A DNA stretch of 64,000 bases from Chitinophagales bacterium (GTDB lineage Bacteria; Bacteroidota; Bacteroidia; Chitinophagales; Chitinophagaceae), in NCBI GenBank assembly GCA_017303835.1, contig JAFLBI010000001.1, positions 1,488,001-1,552,000 on the forward strand, read 5' to 3'. How positions within the stretch are numbered: the first letter of the stretch is position 1; each line of letters opens with the position of its first letter. The position numbers and the translations under genes were made by a program. Under the pieces are notes generated by a model. The model made no database searches. It was not told where the DNA came from and saw only the letters and a list, made by a program, of their open reading frames with translations. Shown here piece after piece: positions 37,647 to 46,341 of the stretch.

Positions 37647-37735
37647 GAAGTCATTATTCGCAAGCAAAAATGTTTTCACTTTTCACCTCATCCCACTCCG
37701 TATTTCGCAAAAGCTTCGTTTTGACCTCACCCCAG

Positions 37736-37754
37736 CCCTCTCCAAAGGAGAGGG
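37736..37754. repeat. CCCTCTCC/GGAGAGGG hairpin
   Basis: Eight-base perfect arms (37736-37743 and 37747-37754) around AAA, preceded by CCTCACCCCAG. This is a widely seen intergenic repeat motif in many bacteria. Confidence 0.6.
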
Positions 37755-37838
37755 AGTTTTGATATCAAAAAATGGATGACTTGCGCGCTCGACCAATTTT
37801 GCGTGCCTTACGAGAAATGCTAACTGCTGTCTTCTAAG

Positions 37839-37885
37839 CCTTTTCGTTTTTCTTTCCTCGATTCTCGGTTTTTATGCTTTAAGCC
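37839..37885. repeat. T-rich direct repeat, copy 2
   Basis: Imperfect second copy of the unit at 36614-36660, followed by further CCTTTTG/CCTTCAGCC variations up to about 37911. Confidence 0.55.
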
Positions 37886-37983
37886 TTTTGCCTTCAGCCT
37901 TTTCGTCTTTCAACCAATAGCTATATGTAAGACTTGCTTATCTATCCCAGAAAAAATAAATTAGAGAAGTATATCACCAAATT

Positions 37984-38556
37984 ATGCTGCGGAAAATTGC
38001 TTTACCTGAAAGGGTTCGCTTGTTTTTTGTGCGACTGCTGGTTTTCTGGGTTGTCTGGTTTATTGGGTATTATGCCTGGCTGCAACCGCAACACCAATTA
38101 GATCGATTCCTAACAAAAGCAACAGGTTGGGCTGCTATGCAGTTATTACCATTGACAACTGGTGCTAATCATTTTGTCTTACTAGAGAATGGTTTACCTC
38201 AACTGACAGTAACCGAAAGCAGTTGGGTGCATATCTGGTGGGGCAATCGTCGCTTGGTGGGATTAGCAGATGCCTGTAATGCGCTCCCGCTGATGGTGCT
38301 CTATCTTGGCTTTATTGCAGCATTCCCCACTCGTTGGCAATGGCGCTGGCTTTGGTTGATTAGTGGACCCGCAGCCATTTTTTTACTGAACGTCTGCAGA
38401 ATTGCTTTGCTCGCTACCCTACAATGGTATTACCCCAATTGGCAACTTAGCCTACACCATTGGGCCTTTAATTGCCTGATTTATGCACTAATTTATTGGA
38501 GCTGGACCAAGTATACTCACTATGCGACAAGAACCCAAGAAACTGCTTTGGTATAG
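37984..38556 (+). CDS. Exosortase (XrtX-like)
   Basis: A 190-residue polytopic membrane transpeptidase of the exosortase/archaeosortase superfamily. The three invariant residues are visible on the periplasmic edges of hydrophobic helices: Cys98 in DACNALPLMV, Arg139 in NVCRIAL and a His at 158/159 in LHHWAFN. Exosortases cut a C-terminal sorting signal and attach the protein to a cell-surface molecule, probably a polysaccharide or lipid carrier. It lies between the two polysaccharide systems, as proteobacterial exosortases lie in EPS loci. The next gene overlaps by 35 bases. The subfamily (XrtX, the Bacteroidota type with a small membrane partner) is from memory and less certain. No substrate with a recognisable sorting signal is in the window. 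Confidence 0.82.
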   Translation: MLRKIALPERVRLFFVRLLVFWVVWFIGYYAWLQPQHQLDRFLTKATGWAAMQLLPLTTGANHFVLLENGLPQLTVTESSWVHIWWGNRRLVGLADACNALPLMVLYLGFIAAFPTRWQWRWLWLISGPAAIFLLNVCRIALLATLQWYYPNWQLSLHHWAFNCLIYALIYWSWTKYTHYATRTQETALV

Positions 38557-38938
38557 CAGTATGGCTATCCTGTTTGCCTATTTCAGTTATGAACTGATCA
38601 TCTATGAATGGGGTTATGGCAATCATACCAATACCACACTTAGGGTTGGACTGAAAATGGTATGCTTCTTACCTATCTTTTTTATTGGCTATTGGTATTT
38701 CAAACAACTAGCCGTAGCATGGCCATTGCAGCTTTGGCTAACTGTATATGGACATTCTTTGCTGAGTTGGGTATTATTGCGAATCTATGATGTTTGGATC
38801 ATGCAAGCATGGAATACCGCAAACCCATGGATACGTTGGTTGGAGGGGCTATTGCACACACCTTTCTGGTTTTTTGTGCTTACCCTTGGGAATAAGTTAC
38901 AAGAAGATTGGGGGAAGAAAGGGAAGAAAGATTCTTAG
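38522..38938 (+). CDS. Exosortase-associated membrane protein
   Basis: A 138-residue protein with four hydrophobic segments and a basic tail (GKKGKKDS). It overlaps the exosortase gene by 35 bases, which implies coupled translation, and fits what I recall as the XrtX-associated membrane protein family. Its function is unknown; a role in exosortase assembly or substrate presentation is inferred from the pairing alone. Its stop codon overlaps that of the convergent dehydratase gene in TTAG. Confidence 0.65.
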   Translation: MRQEPKKLLWYSSMAILFAYFSYELIIYEWGYGNHTNTTLRVGLKMVCFLPIFFIGYWYFKQLAVAWPLQLWLTVYGHSLLSWVLLRIYDVWIMQAWNTANPWIRWLEGLLHTPFWFFVLTLGNKLQEDWGKKGKKDS

Positions 38939-40866
38939 ACCGCTTTTAAGCTGCCGCGGTCTTTATCTAACTGCTCAAAAGCAGAATTTTTACTGATGAA
39001 TTCAGGTACTAAAACCTTCATTTCCTGAACAATGACCTCAAAGCCGGCGTGTGATTCTGCCAATTGAATCAATTGACCGATTTGGGTTTGAATTTCATTG
39101 AAATCGTATACACGCGTTTTCGCAATGAGGATTTTCTCGTGATAGGTAGGAATGGTATTCTCGTTCTTCGTGAGCAGTTCCTCGTATAATTTCTCGCCAG
39201 GTCTTAAGCCGGTGAATTCTATCTTGATATCCTTATCGGGCACAAAACCGGAGAGCTGAATCATCTTCTTCGCGAGGTCTACAATCTTTACCGACTTACC
39301 CATATCAAATACAAATACCTCACCACCTTCTCCCATTGCACCGGCTTCCAATACCAGCTGACATGCTTCAGGAATGGTCATGAAATAACGGGTAATTTCC
39401 GGATGGGTAACGGTAACCGGACCGCCTGCTTCTATTTGCTTTTTAAAGCGTGGAATCACAGAACCATTGGAGCCTAATACATTTCCGAAACGCGTAGTGA
39501 TGAATTTGGTTTGGGTACCACCTGCCTGTAAGTGACGGAAATAAGATTGCACATAAATTTCTGCAATACGCTTGGATGCCCCCATTACATTGGTAGGATT
39601 GACGGCTTTATCAGTAGATACCATCACCATGCGTTCTGCTCCATATTTCACCGCTAGATCCGCAATCATTTTGGAACCCTTCACATTGGTGAGAATGGCT
39701 TCTACCGGATGATGCTCCATCATGGGCACATGCTTGTACGCCGCTGCATGATAAATGACTGCAGGTTGGTATTGTTGGAAAATAGCTTCCATACGCTGCA
39801 GGTTACACACACTAGCTAATACCGGCTTAAACGCAATGAAGTTCTTATCCAATAATTCCAATTCTAAATCATGCAAAGCTGATTCAGCTGTATCAACAAT
39901 TAGGATTTGCTTGGGTTTGTACTGTAAACATTGACGCACTATTTCACTACCAATAGAACCCGCACCACCTGTAATGAGGATATTTTTGCCCTTGATCTGC
40001 TCCCCTACAATGTCGTTATAAATCATGATGGGATCACGATCCAGTAAATCCTCAATCTTCACATTCTGCAATTGTCTGGCTTGAAACTGTCCATTTATCC
40101 ATTTTTTTAAAGGTGGAATGGTAAAAACAGACACTTTACTAGACAAACAAATATCTACAATATGGTTTTTCTTATCTGTAGGTAAGCGTAAGGTAGCAAT
40201 GATTAACTCATCAATATCTTGGGATTGCAATAAAGCAGGCAATTTATCTGCATACTCAATTCTCACCCCATCAATGCGCTTATTGGCCTTTCGTAAATCA
40301 TCATCTACAAAGGCAACAATAGTGATTTTCTCATTCAAATCATGCTCCAAAGCTCGCTTGGTGGAAATACCTACATCTCCTGCTCCATAAATTACTACCC
40401 TTTTGCTAATACCCTTAACAGAACTAAGGTATACAAACATATATTTGACGAGCAAACGATACGCAGTTAATAAAACAAATGATAACAGGCCATGAATAAT
40501 AATGATAGAATAGCCAATAACAGCAAACCCACTATAGGCAATAACAAAGTAATTAAGCAAAGCAAGTCCTGAGTCCAAAAAAAATGCAACAAAAAAAATT
40601 CTTAACGCATCTTGGACACCACTGAAGCGAATAATACCTGCATAAGTTCTAAAGAGCAAAAACAGGAAAATTCCAAATGCATTAATTAATATCCAAGCAT
40701 TACTAAGTACTGGAAACTCAACAGAAAGTGTACTAAAATCATATCTGATCAGTACAGCCAAAAAAAATGCAACATTAACTAGACCTAAATCAATACAGAA
40801 AATCATCCATCTAGGAATGATACTAATTTTTGAAAGCTTTTTAAGCTTGAGGCTAACAGTTTCCAT
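38935..40866 (-). CDS. UDP-sugar 4,6-dehydratase (CapD/PglF/WbpM type)
   Basis: A 643-residue membrane protein with four N-terminal helices, a first nucleotide-binding domain (YGAGDVG near residue 165) and a C-terminal SDR domain starting ITGGAGSIGSEIVRQ. The catalytic region reads STDKAVNPTNVMGASKR, with Met in place of the usual Tyr of YxxxK, as in PglF and WbpM. Such enzymes make UDP-4-keto-6-deoxy-GlcNAc, the precursor of bacillosamine, QuiNAc or FucNAc. It is the last gene of the long system B operon, next to a PglE-like aminotransferase, which favours a 4-amino-4,6-dideoxy sugar. Confidence 0.92.
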   Translation of the reverse strand: METVSLKLKKLSKISIIPRWMIFCIDLGLVNVAFFLAVLIRYDFSTLSVEFPVLSNAWILINAFGIFLFLLFRTYAGIIRFSGVQDALRIFFVAFFLDSGLALLNYFVIAYSGFAVIGYSIIIIHGLLSFVLLTAYRLLVKYMFVYLSSVKGISKRVVIYGAGDVGISTKRALEHDLNEKITIVAFVDDDLRKANKRIDGVRIEYADKLPALLQSQDIDELIIATLRLPTDKKNHIVDICLSSKVSVFTIPPLKKWINGQFQARQLQNVKIEDLLDRDPIMIYNDIVGEQIKGKNILITGGAGSIGSEIVRQCLQYKPKQILIVDTAESALHDLELELLDKNFIAFKPVLASVCNLQRMEAIFQQYQPAVIYHAAAYKHVPMMEHHPVEAILTNVKGSKMIADLAVKYGAERMVMVSTDKAVNPTNVMGASKRIAEIYVQSYFRHLQAGGTQTKFITTRFGNVLGSNGSVIPRFKKQIEAGGPVTVTHPEITRYFMTIPEACQLVLEAGAMGEGGEVFVFDMGKSVKIVDLAKKMIQLSGFVPDKDIKIEFTGLRPGEKLYEELLTKNENTIPTYHEKILIAKTRVYDFNEIQTQIGQLIQLAESHAGFEVIVQEMKVLVPEFISKNSAFEQLDKDRGSLKAV

Positions 40867-40880
40867 TAGTTGCTTTAAGG

Positions 40881-42011
40881 CTATTTAAAGATACCCATAA
40901 TTATAGAAACAATTCTATCAAAATCTGATGTTTTCAAATTAGAGCCAGACGGCAGGCAAAGTCCATTATCGAATAATTGCTCGGCTAGTGTTGTACCATA
41001 AAATGGCATACCCTTAAATACAGGTTGCATATGCATGGGTTTCCATAGGGGGCGTGATTCAATATTTTCAAGTTCTAACGCCATTCTTATATCCTCTCGG
41101 GTGGCCCCATTTGAATTATTAGAATCAACAATTACTGTTGTTAACCAACGGTTAGAAAAAAAACCGCTTGGTTCAGATAGAAACTTAATAGCTGGGATTT
41201 CAGAAAATGCATTCTGATAAGCCATAAAATTAGCTCTTCGTTGAGATACTCTTTCATCAAGAACTTCCATTTGCCCTCTACCAATTCCCGCACATATGTT
41301 ACTCATCCTATAATTATATCCAACAACAGAATGCTGATAATGTACTGCTGAGTCTCTTGCCTGAGTAGAAAGAAATCTCGCTTGGGCAATATGTTCTCTG
41401 CTTTTGCTTAATAATGCTCCTCCCCCTGATGTAGTAATAATCTTATTGCCATTGAATGACAAAACGCCAAGCTCTCCAAATGAACCACACATCTTACCAT
41501 TTATATGTGATCCTAAAGCCTCCGCAGCATCCTCAATAACTGGAATCTCGTATTTTAATGCTATAGAATTTATTTCATTCATTTTTGCTGGCATACCATA
41601 AAGGTGTACTGGTATTATAGCTTTGGGCTTTTTACCGAGTCGAATTCTATCTTTAATAGCATCTTCAAGGGCATTTGGGCACATATTCCAAGTTTCTGCC
41701 TCAGAGCCAATAAAAACAGGAGTTGCTCCTTGATACATTATCGGATTTGCAGAACCAGAAAAAGTAAAACTCTGACAAAGAACTTCATCACCAGCTTCAA
41801 CTCCTAAAATTATAAGCGCTAAATGAATTGCAGCTGTTCCAGAGCTTAACACTGCAGCATGAGAAACTTTCACATAGCTTTGAATATCATTCTCGAATCC
41901 ATCAACATGCGGCCCTAATGGTGCAATCCAATTTGTTAAAAAAGCATCTTTAACAAACTCTATCTCATTACTTCCCATGTGAGGAGAGGATAACCAAACT
42001 TTTTCTTTCAT
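40881..42011 (-). CDS. DegT/DnrJ/EryC1 aminotransferase (PglE-like)
   Basis: A 376-residue PLP-dependent sugar aminotransferase. It shows SSGTAAIHLALIILG, the Asp/Glu-Asp-Ala-Ala-Glu motif in PVIEDAAEALGS and the PLP-binding Lys in SFNGNKIITTSGGG, followed by GYNYRMSNICAGIGRGQ. Together with the adjacent PglF-like dehydratase it could convert UDP-4-keto-6-deoxy-GlcNAc to the 4-amino sugar. The N-acetyltransferase that would complete diacetyl-bacillosamine is not adjacent. It starts at the base next to the phosphoesterase stop. Confidence 0.88.
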   Translation of the reverse strand: MKEKVWLSSPHMGSNEIEFVKDAFLTNWIAPLGPHVDGFENDIQSYVKVSHAAVLSSGTAAIHLALIILGVEAGDEVLCQSFTFSGSANPIMYQGATPVFIGSEAETWNMCPNALEDAIKDRIRLGKKPKAIIPVHLYGMPAKMNEINSIALKYEIPVIEDAAEALGSHINGKMCGSFGELGVLSFNGNKIITTSGGGALLSKSREHIAQARFLSTQARDSAVHYQHSVVGYNYRMSNICAGIGRGQMEVLDERVSQRRANFMAYQNAFSEIPAIKFLSEPSGFFSNRWLTTVIVDSNNSNGATREDIRMALELENIESRPLWKPMHMQPVFKGMPFYGTTLAEQLFDNGLCLPSGSNLKTSDFDRIVSIIMGIFK

Positions 42012-42659
42012 CTATACCCTATTTTTAGATTGATAATAATTAATACATGTATCAGGATACCCCTTAATAATCATTTCATTAATCAAAACATCGATATTAA
42101 AAACAAAAGACTTTAGATCTACTCGATTAACTTTTTGGTCAAAAATTATGTACTCAGCCAGGTTAATACTCTTCCTGTTCTGGCCTAGACTACCAGTATT
42201 AATAATGGTAAACTGATCAATAAACCTAGAAAACTGATAATGAGAATGTCCTATTATAAAATTTCTATCGATAAGAATATTGGAAAGGTCAGTATCAATA
42301 AAAATATACATATCATTTATCGTATGCTTAACTAAGAAATTGCCTAAATCAAAATAATCTTGATATTCTAAAATAGATTTAAATTCGGAAAACCTTGGCA
42401 AACAAAACTCAAAAAAAGATTTAGCTATCGAGTTAGTACCAAGATAATTTTTATTTATAAAAGCATCCTCATGATTCCCTCTTAATAAGATATTGCTTTT
42501 ATCTTGATTAAGTAATGATACACACTCATCTGCCCATGGCCCGTATCCAACAACATCACCATGGCATATAAGTACATCATAATTTCCTTTTTCGATTTTC
42601 AATAATTGCTCTAGTGCAGGAAGATTACCATGCACGTCACCAAATATCAAATAGCGCAT
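42012..42659 (-). CDS. Calcineurin-like metallophosphoesterase
   Basis: A 215-residue metallophosphoesterase of the YfcE/MJ0936 kind, with all metal-binding motifs: GDVHGN at the start, GDVVGYG, GNHED, a His in VKHT and GHSHYQF near residue 140. It is embedded in the system B operon, overlapping the SDR gene by 13 bases and directly abutting the aminotransferase, so its substrate is probably a sugar phosphate or a phosphate group of the glycan rather than a general nucleotide. This is inference. Confidence 0.85.
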   Translation of the reverse strand: MRYLIFGDVHGNLPALEQLLKIEKGNYDVLICHGDVVGYGPWADECVSLLNQDKSNILLRGNHEDAFINKNYLGTNSIAKSFFEFCLPRFSEFKSILEYQDYFDLGNFLVKHTINDMYIFIDTDLSNILIDRNFIIGHSHYQFSRFIDQFTIINTGSLGQNRKSINLAEYIIFDQKVNRVDLKSFVFNIDVLINEMIIKGYPDTCINYYQSKNRV

Positions 42660-43486
42660 TCTATCATTTGCATTAAACCAATTTCAAAAGGAAAATGGGG
42701 TTTCCAGTTGAGTTTCTGAAAAGTATCTGATGGATTATAATTATAAGTTAGTCCTTCATTACCTTCTTTATAGACAATTTTACAATTGTCAATTTTTGAT
42801 GCTACAATATTTGCGATAAAATTATTTGTGTATGAAACTCCTGTAGCACCTAAATAAACTTCATTAGAACACTTTTTAGAAGCTAATAGACATAAGTTAA
42901 CTGCATCACTAATGTGTAGATAATCTTGAGCTCTATTTCCTTCACCAAACAATATAATCTCTTTTTTTGTTACTGCTTGATTAATTAAGTTAGGTAAAAA
43001 AGAATTATTATTCAAATGTGATCCGTATAAGTATGTAAACCGTATAATTGAATACTTCTTGGCAACAGAAACAATGTATTCACCCACTAACTTAGCCATC
43101 CCATAACTTGAAGGGTTAACATAGGGAGAATCTAAGGATACAGTCAAGTTATTTATACCATAAACATTTGTGCTAGAAATAAAAACATGCTTAGTATCAT
43201 AATATTTTATTACGATAGCTTTTAATATATCACAATGCAAAGTGATGAGTTCCAACCGTGTCGATCTATAACTTCCAGCCAAAAAGAAGATAGTTTCAAT
43301 TTCAAAAGTATGTGACTGGAAATCTTGTATAGAAAGTTTAGTTGCTTTTGACGGTATACTATCATTTTCAGAATTATAAACAGCAAGTACGTTATACTCA
43401 AGCTCTAATAATTTTTCAACAAGTGCTTTACCAAGAAATCCATTAGCACCTATAACTGCTATATCATATTTAAGACTTAAAGCCAA
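42647..43486 (-). CDS. NAD-dependent epimerase/dehydratase (SDR)
   Basis: A 279-residue extended SDR: Rossmann motif AVIGANGFLGKAL, FISSTNVYG, and the catalytic YGMAK. It is most like sugar-nucleotide epimerases or reductases, but nothing in the sequence fixes the sugar. It overlaps the ATP-grasp gene (17 bases) upstream and the phosphoesterase (13 bases) downstream, so these three form a tight sub-cassette. Confidence 0.85.
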   Translation of the reverse strand: MALSLKYDIAVIGANGFLGKALVEKLLELEYNVLAVYNSENDSIPSKATKLSIQDFQSHTFEIETIFFLAGSYRSTRLELITLHCDILKAIVIKYYDTKHVFISSTNVYGINNLTVSLDSPYVNPSSYGMAKLVGEYIVSVAKKYSIIRFTYLYGSHLNNNSFLPNLINQAVTKKEIILFGEGNRAQDYLHISDAVNLCLLASKKCSNEVYLGATGVSYTNNFIANIVASKIDNCKIVYKEGNEGLTYNYNPSDTFQKLNWKPHFPFEIGLMQMIECAI

Positions 43487-44525
43487 AGTAGATTGATTTG
43501 GGGTTATCCATAATTTTTAAATTAGAAAAAGTATCAAGAGCTCCTTCATCGATAAACAAATCCGCCCATGCACGGAAGACTGCACCTTCGCGCAGCAAAG
43601 GTTTCTCAATTTTCTCGCCAAAAATAAAATGACGTAATATTGCGTTAACTTCATTAAATCCAAACATAAAACGTAGCGGAGTAGTGCCACTAAATCTACC
43701 ATTAATTTCAAATATCTTTGGTTCTCCGTTTGAGATTCTAAATTGAAAATTTACAGGCCCCTCGACGCCAAGCTTTTCAGCTACATTGGATATAAAATTT
43801 GAAAATCGCTCATAATCTTTTTTATAATATGCCCTATATGTATTTCCATCTCTTAGATCTCTCTTTAATGTAACTACAGAAGTACATACACCATTAATAA
43901 CAACTGCACCAGATGTAAACTCACCTTCACCTTCTTCTAAATACTCTTGAATAACTAGATTTTGGGGGTTGTGCAATATGCTTTTAATATCTTCAATATC
44001 TTTTATTATCATTACTCCTTTAGAGCGAGCGCCATCAACCGGTTTTGCTAATAATGGAAACGAATTTTCCTTCAGAAACTTTTCTACTCCAACCTTATCG
44101 CTCGCCATAACTGAATTTGGAAATGGAAATCCATTATCTCTAAGAAAACAAGCTGTAAGATATTTATCATTAGCGATTTCGATAACTTTCTCTGGAGATA
44201 CAATAATCTTTGCATTAGTTGACTCTTCAATTGAAACCCTATTCCTAGAAAAATAAAGAAGTTCAACATCAGTTCCAATCAATACGTAATCAATATGTTC
44301 AGACTTAATTATTGATAGTAAAGTTTCACCGTATTTTGGATCATTTGCCATTGGAATAATATGTGCTTTATGAGCTAACCAATGACCAGAAGATCTGATA
44401 TCGGGATCTGCGCTATGAATTTCAATATTATCTATCTTGCTATTTTCATGATGTAAAGATCTTAGTATGCCTTGACCAAGTACTGCACCAGCTCCAGTAA
44501 CTAATACACGAATTATCTTACTCAT
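43470..44525 (-). CDS. ATP-grasp protein (CarB-like)
   Basis: An ATP-grasp ligase of about 351 residues from the ATG at 44525 (MSKIIRVLVTGAGAVLGQG), with the pre-ATP-grasp nucleotide-like N-domain, the ATP-binding strand FPLLAKPVDGARSKGV, the glycine-loop region and the C-terminal EINGRFSGTTPLRFMFG that carries the Mg-binding Glu and Asn. The open frame reaches 44576, inside the previous gene, but only the internal ATG fits the family. Such enzymes join a carboxylate to an amine through an acyl phosphate; in a glycan operon an amino-acid or carboxylate decoration of a sugar is possible. Substrate unknown. Confidence 0.85.
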   Translation of the reverse strand: MSKIIRVLVTGAGAVLGQGILRSLHHENSKIDNIEIHSADPDIRSSGHWLAHKAHIIPMANDPKYGETLLSIIKSEHIDYVLIGTDVELLYFSRNRVSIEESTNAKIIVSPEKVIEIANDKYLTACFLRDNGFPFPNSVMASDKVGVEKFLKENSFPLLAKPVDGARSKGVMIIKDIEDIKSILHNPQNLVIQEYLEEGEGEFTSGAVVINGVCTSVVTLKRDLRDGNTYRAYYKKDYERFSNFISNVAEKLGVEGPVNFQFRISNGEPKIFEINGRFSGTTPLRFMFGFNEVNAILRHFIFGEKIEKPLLREGAVFRAWADLFIDEGALDTFSNLKIMDNPKSIYFGFKS

Positions 44526-45123
44526 AATTACCATTAAAACGTTCCATGACCACACCATCAATTGGTGAGACATCATTCCCCGTTATTTTTTTAAAAGTTT
44601 TGAATATTATTTTAAAGTCAAGAGAAAATGAAATATTCTCAACATAATAAATATCATATTTAAATCGTTCTTCCCAAGTAACTGCATTTCTTCCATTTAT
44701 TTGAGCCCAACCAGTAATGCCAGGTCTGACCATATGCCTTTTCCGCTGAAAATCATTATAGAGTAATAGATAATCCGTCAATAATGGCCTCGGTCCAATT
44801 AAACTCATGTCACCAATTAGCACATTTATTAATTGAGGAATCTCATCAATGGAGAATTTCCTTATGTATTTGCCAACAATTGTTATACGCTCCGACTCAG
44901 ATAAAAGAATTCCCTTTTGATCCTTAGTATCACGCATTGTTTTGAACTTGATTATGGTAAATATGCGCTCACCCCTGCCTGGTCTTTTTTGTAAAAAAAA
45001 TACATTCCCTTTGTTTGCAACTACCAGTAATAAAACCGTTATGACCAGTATTGGAGAAAGAATTATTAATCCTGTAATAGAACCTACAATATCAAACAAG
45101 CGCTTAAAAAAAAGTTTATACAT
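44518..45123 (-). CDS. Monotopic phosphoglycosyl transferase (PglC-like)
   Basis: A 201-residue initiating enzyme that moves a sugar-1-phosphate from a UDP-sugar to undecaprenyl phosphate. It has a single N-terminal re-entrant helix (KRLFDIVGSITGLIILSP), FLQKRPGRGERIFTIIKFKTM, the Asp-Glu catalytic pair in SIDEIPQLINVLIGDMSLIGPRP, and PGITGWAQINGRN. Being small and monotopic it differs from the polytopic transferase of system A. It lies between a glycosyltransferase and the ATP-grasp gene in system B. Confidence 0.93.
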   Translation of the reverse strand: MYKLFFKRLFDIVGSITGLIILSPILVITVLLLVVANKGNVFFLQKRPGRGERIFTIIKFKTMRDTKDQKGILLSESERITIVGKYIRKFSIDEIPQLINVLIGDMSLIGPRPLLTDYLLLYNDFQRKRHMVRPGITGWAQINGRNAVTWEERFKYDIYYVENISFSLDFKIIFKTFKKITGNDVSPIDGVVMERFNGNYE

Positions 45124-45129
45124 AAGTAC

Positions 45130-46341
45130 TTATGAAAAATGCTTCATTATAATTTCATATGATTTTTCTACAGTATAATTCTCTTTTAAATACATATACC
45201 CATTTCTCCCCATAACCATTCTTTTTTCTGGCCTATCACGCATGTATATAACTTTTTCAACAAAGTCGTTAATACTATTACTTGCACAACCTACACCAAA
45301 ATTTGCACTCTCAATAATTGCTCCTATATCCGTTGCATCATCAGTTGCTGAAATTACAGGAAGACAATTCTCCATATACGACAGTAATCTTGAAGGAAAA
45401 TTAGGTATCGTAAATCTGTAATCTAAGAAAATAAGACCTACATCTGCAATACTTATCAGTAAATCATATTCTTCCCTAGGTAGACTTGGCTGAATAACTG
45501 TTTTTTGAAATTTCTTTATTTCTACGAATTGATTTAATCGTGAAAACTCAGTTCCACTTCCAACTACAAACAAGAAAACACCTTCTATTGTTTCAAAAGC
45601 TTCTATTACACTTTCAATAAAATTGATTCCCTGAGGTTTTCCAAGATTACCCCCGTAAATAAAAACTGTTATATTATCAGAAATAGAATACTTCTTCCGA
45701 AGTGTTACTTTATCAATATTAAAACTTTTAGCATTACTTAACTCAATTGAATTTGGACAAACTTCAACGCGATTATTATCTAGGAATTTATTCTTCGCAA
45801 GGATATAATTCACATTAGCTTGAGACATACATCCTATAAAATCTGATACTTTATATAAAGTAATTTCCTTTCTCCTAAAGTATTTATAAATCAGACTTGA
45901 ATCTGTAAATAAATCAATATCAACAGCATTTTGAGGAAATATATCCTTTAATAGTAAGTATGTCTTTACTCTAGAATTACTCTTTTTTATATGCTTAATT
46001 ACACTCGCGAATGTTACAGGTGGAGTGGAATACAACAAAAGATCATCCCTCACTCCAATTCTATATTTCTTAACTACTCTGGTAAATAGGGGTTCAATCA
46101 AAAGTGTTCCAATAAGCTTCTCAATAATATGTGTTTTCTGAAGATTTAGAATTGGAACTTGAATAATTCTAAGATTTTCGATACTGCTTTGAATAATAGA
46201 TTTATGCCAGTACCTCCTTTCCTTTGGGCAAACAATTGTTACAGAATGACCATTTTTAAAAAAGTATCTTAAAAGATCTGTATAAATCCCTCGCTCATTT
46301 AAACTATCTATCTTAACTAAGCTTAAAAAAACAATATTCAT
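45130..46341 (-). CDS. GT4 glycosyltransferase (WbuB-like)
   Basis: A 403-residue GT-B enzyme of family 4. The acceptor domain includes YSTPPVTFASVI and LLLKDIFPQNAVD, and the donor domain GGNLGKPQGI and the E-x7-E-like region FPSRLLSYMENCLPVIS. These are the signatures of WbuB/WbjE-type L-FucNAc transferases. That reading fits the three UDP-L-FucNAc genes directly upstream (capE, capF, capG), the last overlapping it by 4 bases. Confidence 0.87.
   Translation of the reverse strand: MNIVFLSLVKIDSLNERGIYTDLLRYFFKNGHSVTIVCPKERRYWHKSIIQSSIENLRIIQVPILNLQKTHIIEKLIGTLLIEPLFTRVVKKYRIGVRDDLLLYSTPPVTFASVIKHIKKSNSRVKTYLLLKDIFPQNAVDIDLFTDSSLIYKYFRRKEITLYKVSDFIGCMSQANVNYILAKNKFLDNNRVEVCPNSIELSNAKSFNIDKVTLRKKYSISDNITVFIYGGNLGKPQGINFIESVIEAFETIEGVFLFVVGSGTEFSRLNQFVEIKKFQKTVIQPSLPREEYDLLISIADVGLIFLDYRFTIPNFPSRLLSYMENCLPVISATDDATDIGAIIESANFGVGCASNSINDFVEKVIYMRDRPEKRMVMGRNGYMYLKENYTVEKSYEIIMKHFS

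Larger units (their letters stand above)
36381..37983. other. Gene-free island rich in hairpins and repeats
   Basis: No credible gene lies in these 1.6 kb. The reading frames present are short, start in repeats and show no protein character. The stretch holds at least nine hairpins and several direct repeats, listed separately. It also contains low-complexity text such as TTTGGTCTTT repeated near 36520-36543 and 36910-36935, and a CTTCGCTACAGCTTCG-type inverted segment near 36469-36484. It should also contain promoters for the Wzi-led operon (leftward) and the exosortase (rightward), but I could not find a consensus TAnnTTTG box for either. Confidence 0.7.

Noticed and set aside
37440..37679. 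A 79-residue open frame on the minus strand in the repeat island
   Set aside because: It is laid over the nested inverted repeats and hairpins; composition follows the palindromes and there is no neighbour, promoter or protein-like pattern.
36381..37983. CRISPR array or insertion sequence in the gene-free island
   Set aside because: Repeats are of unequal length and spacing without spacers, and no transposase or transposase fragment is encoded.
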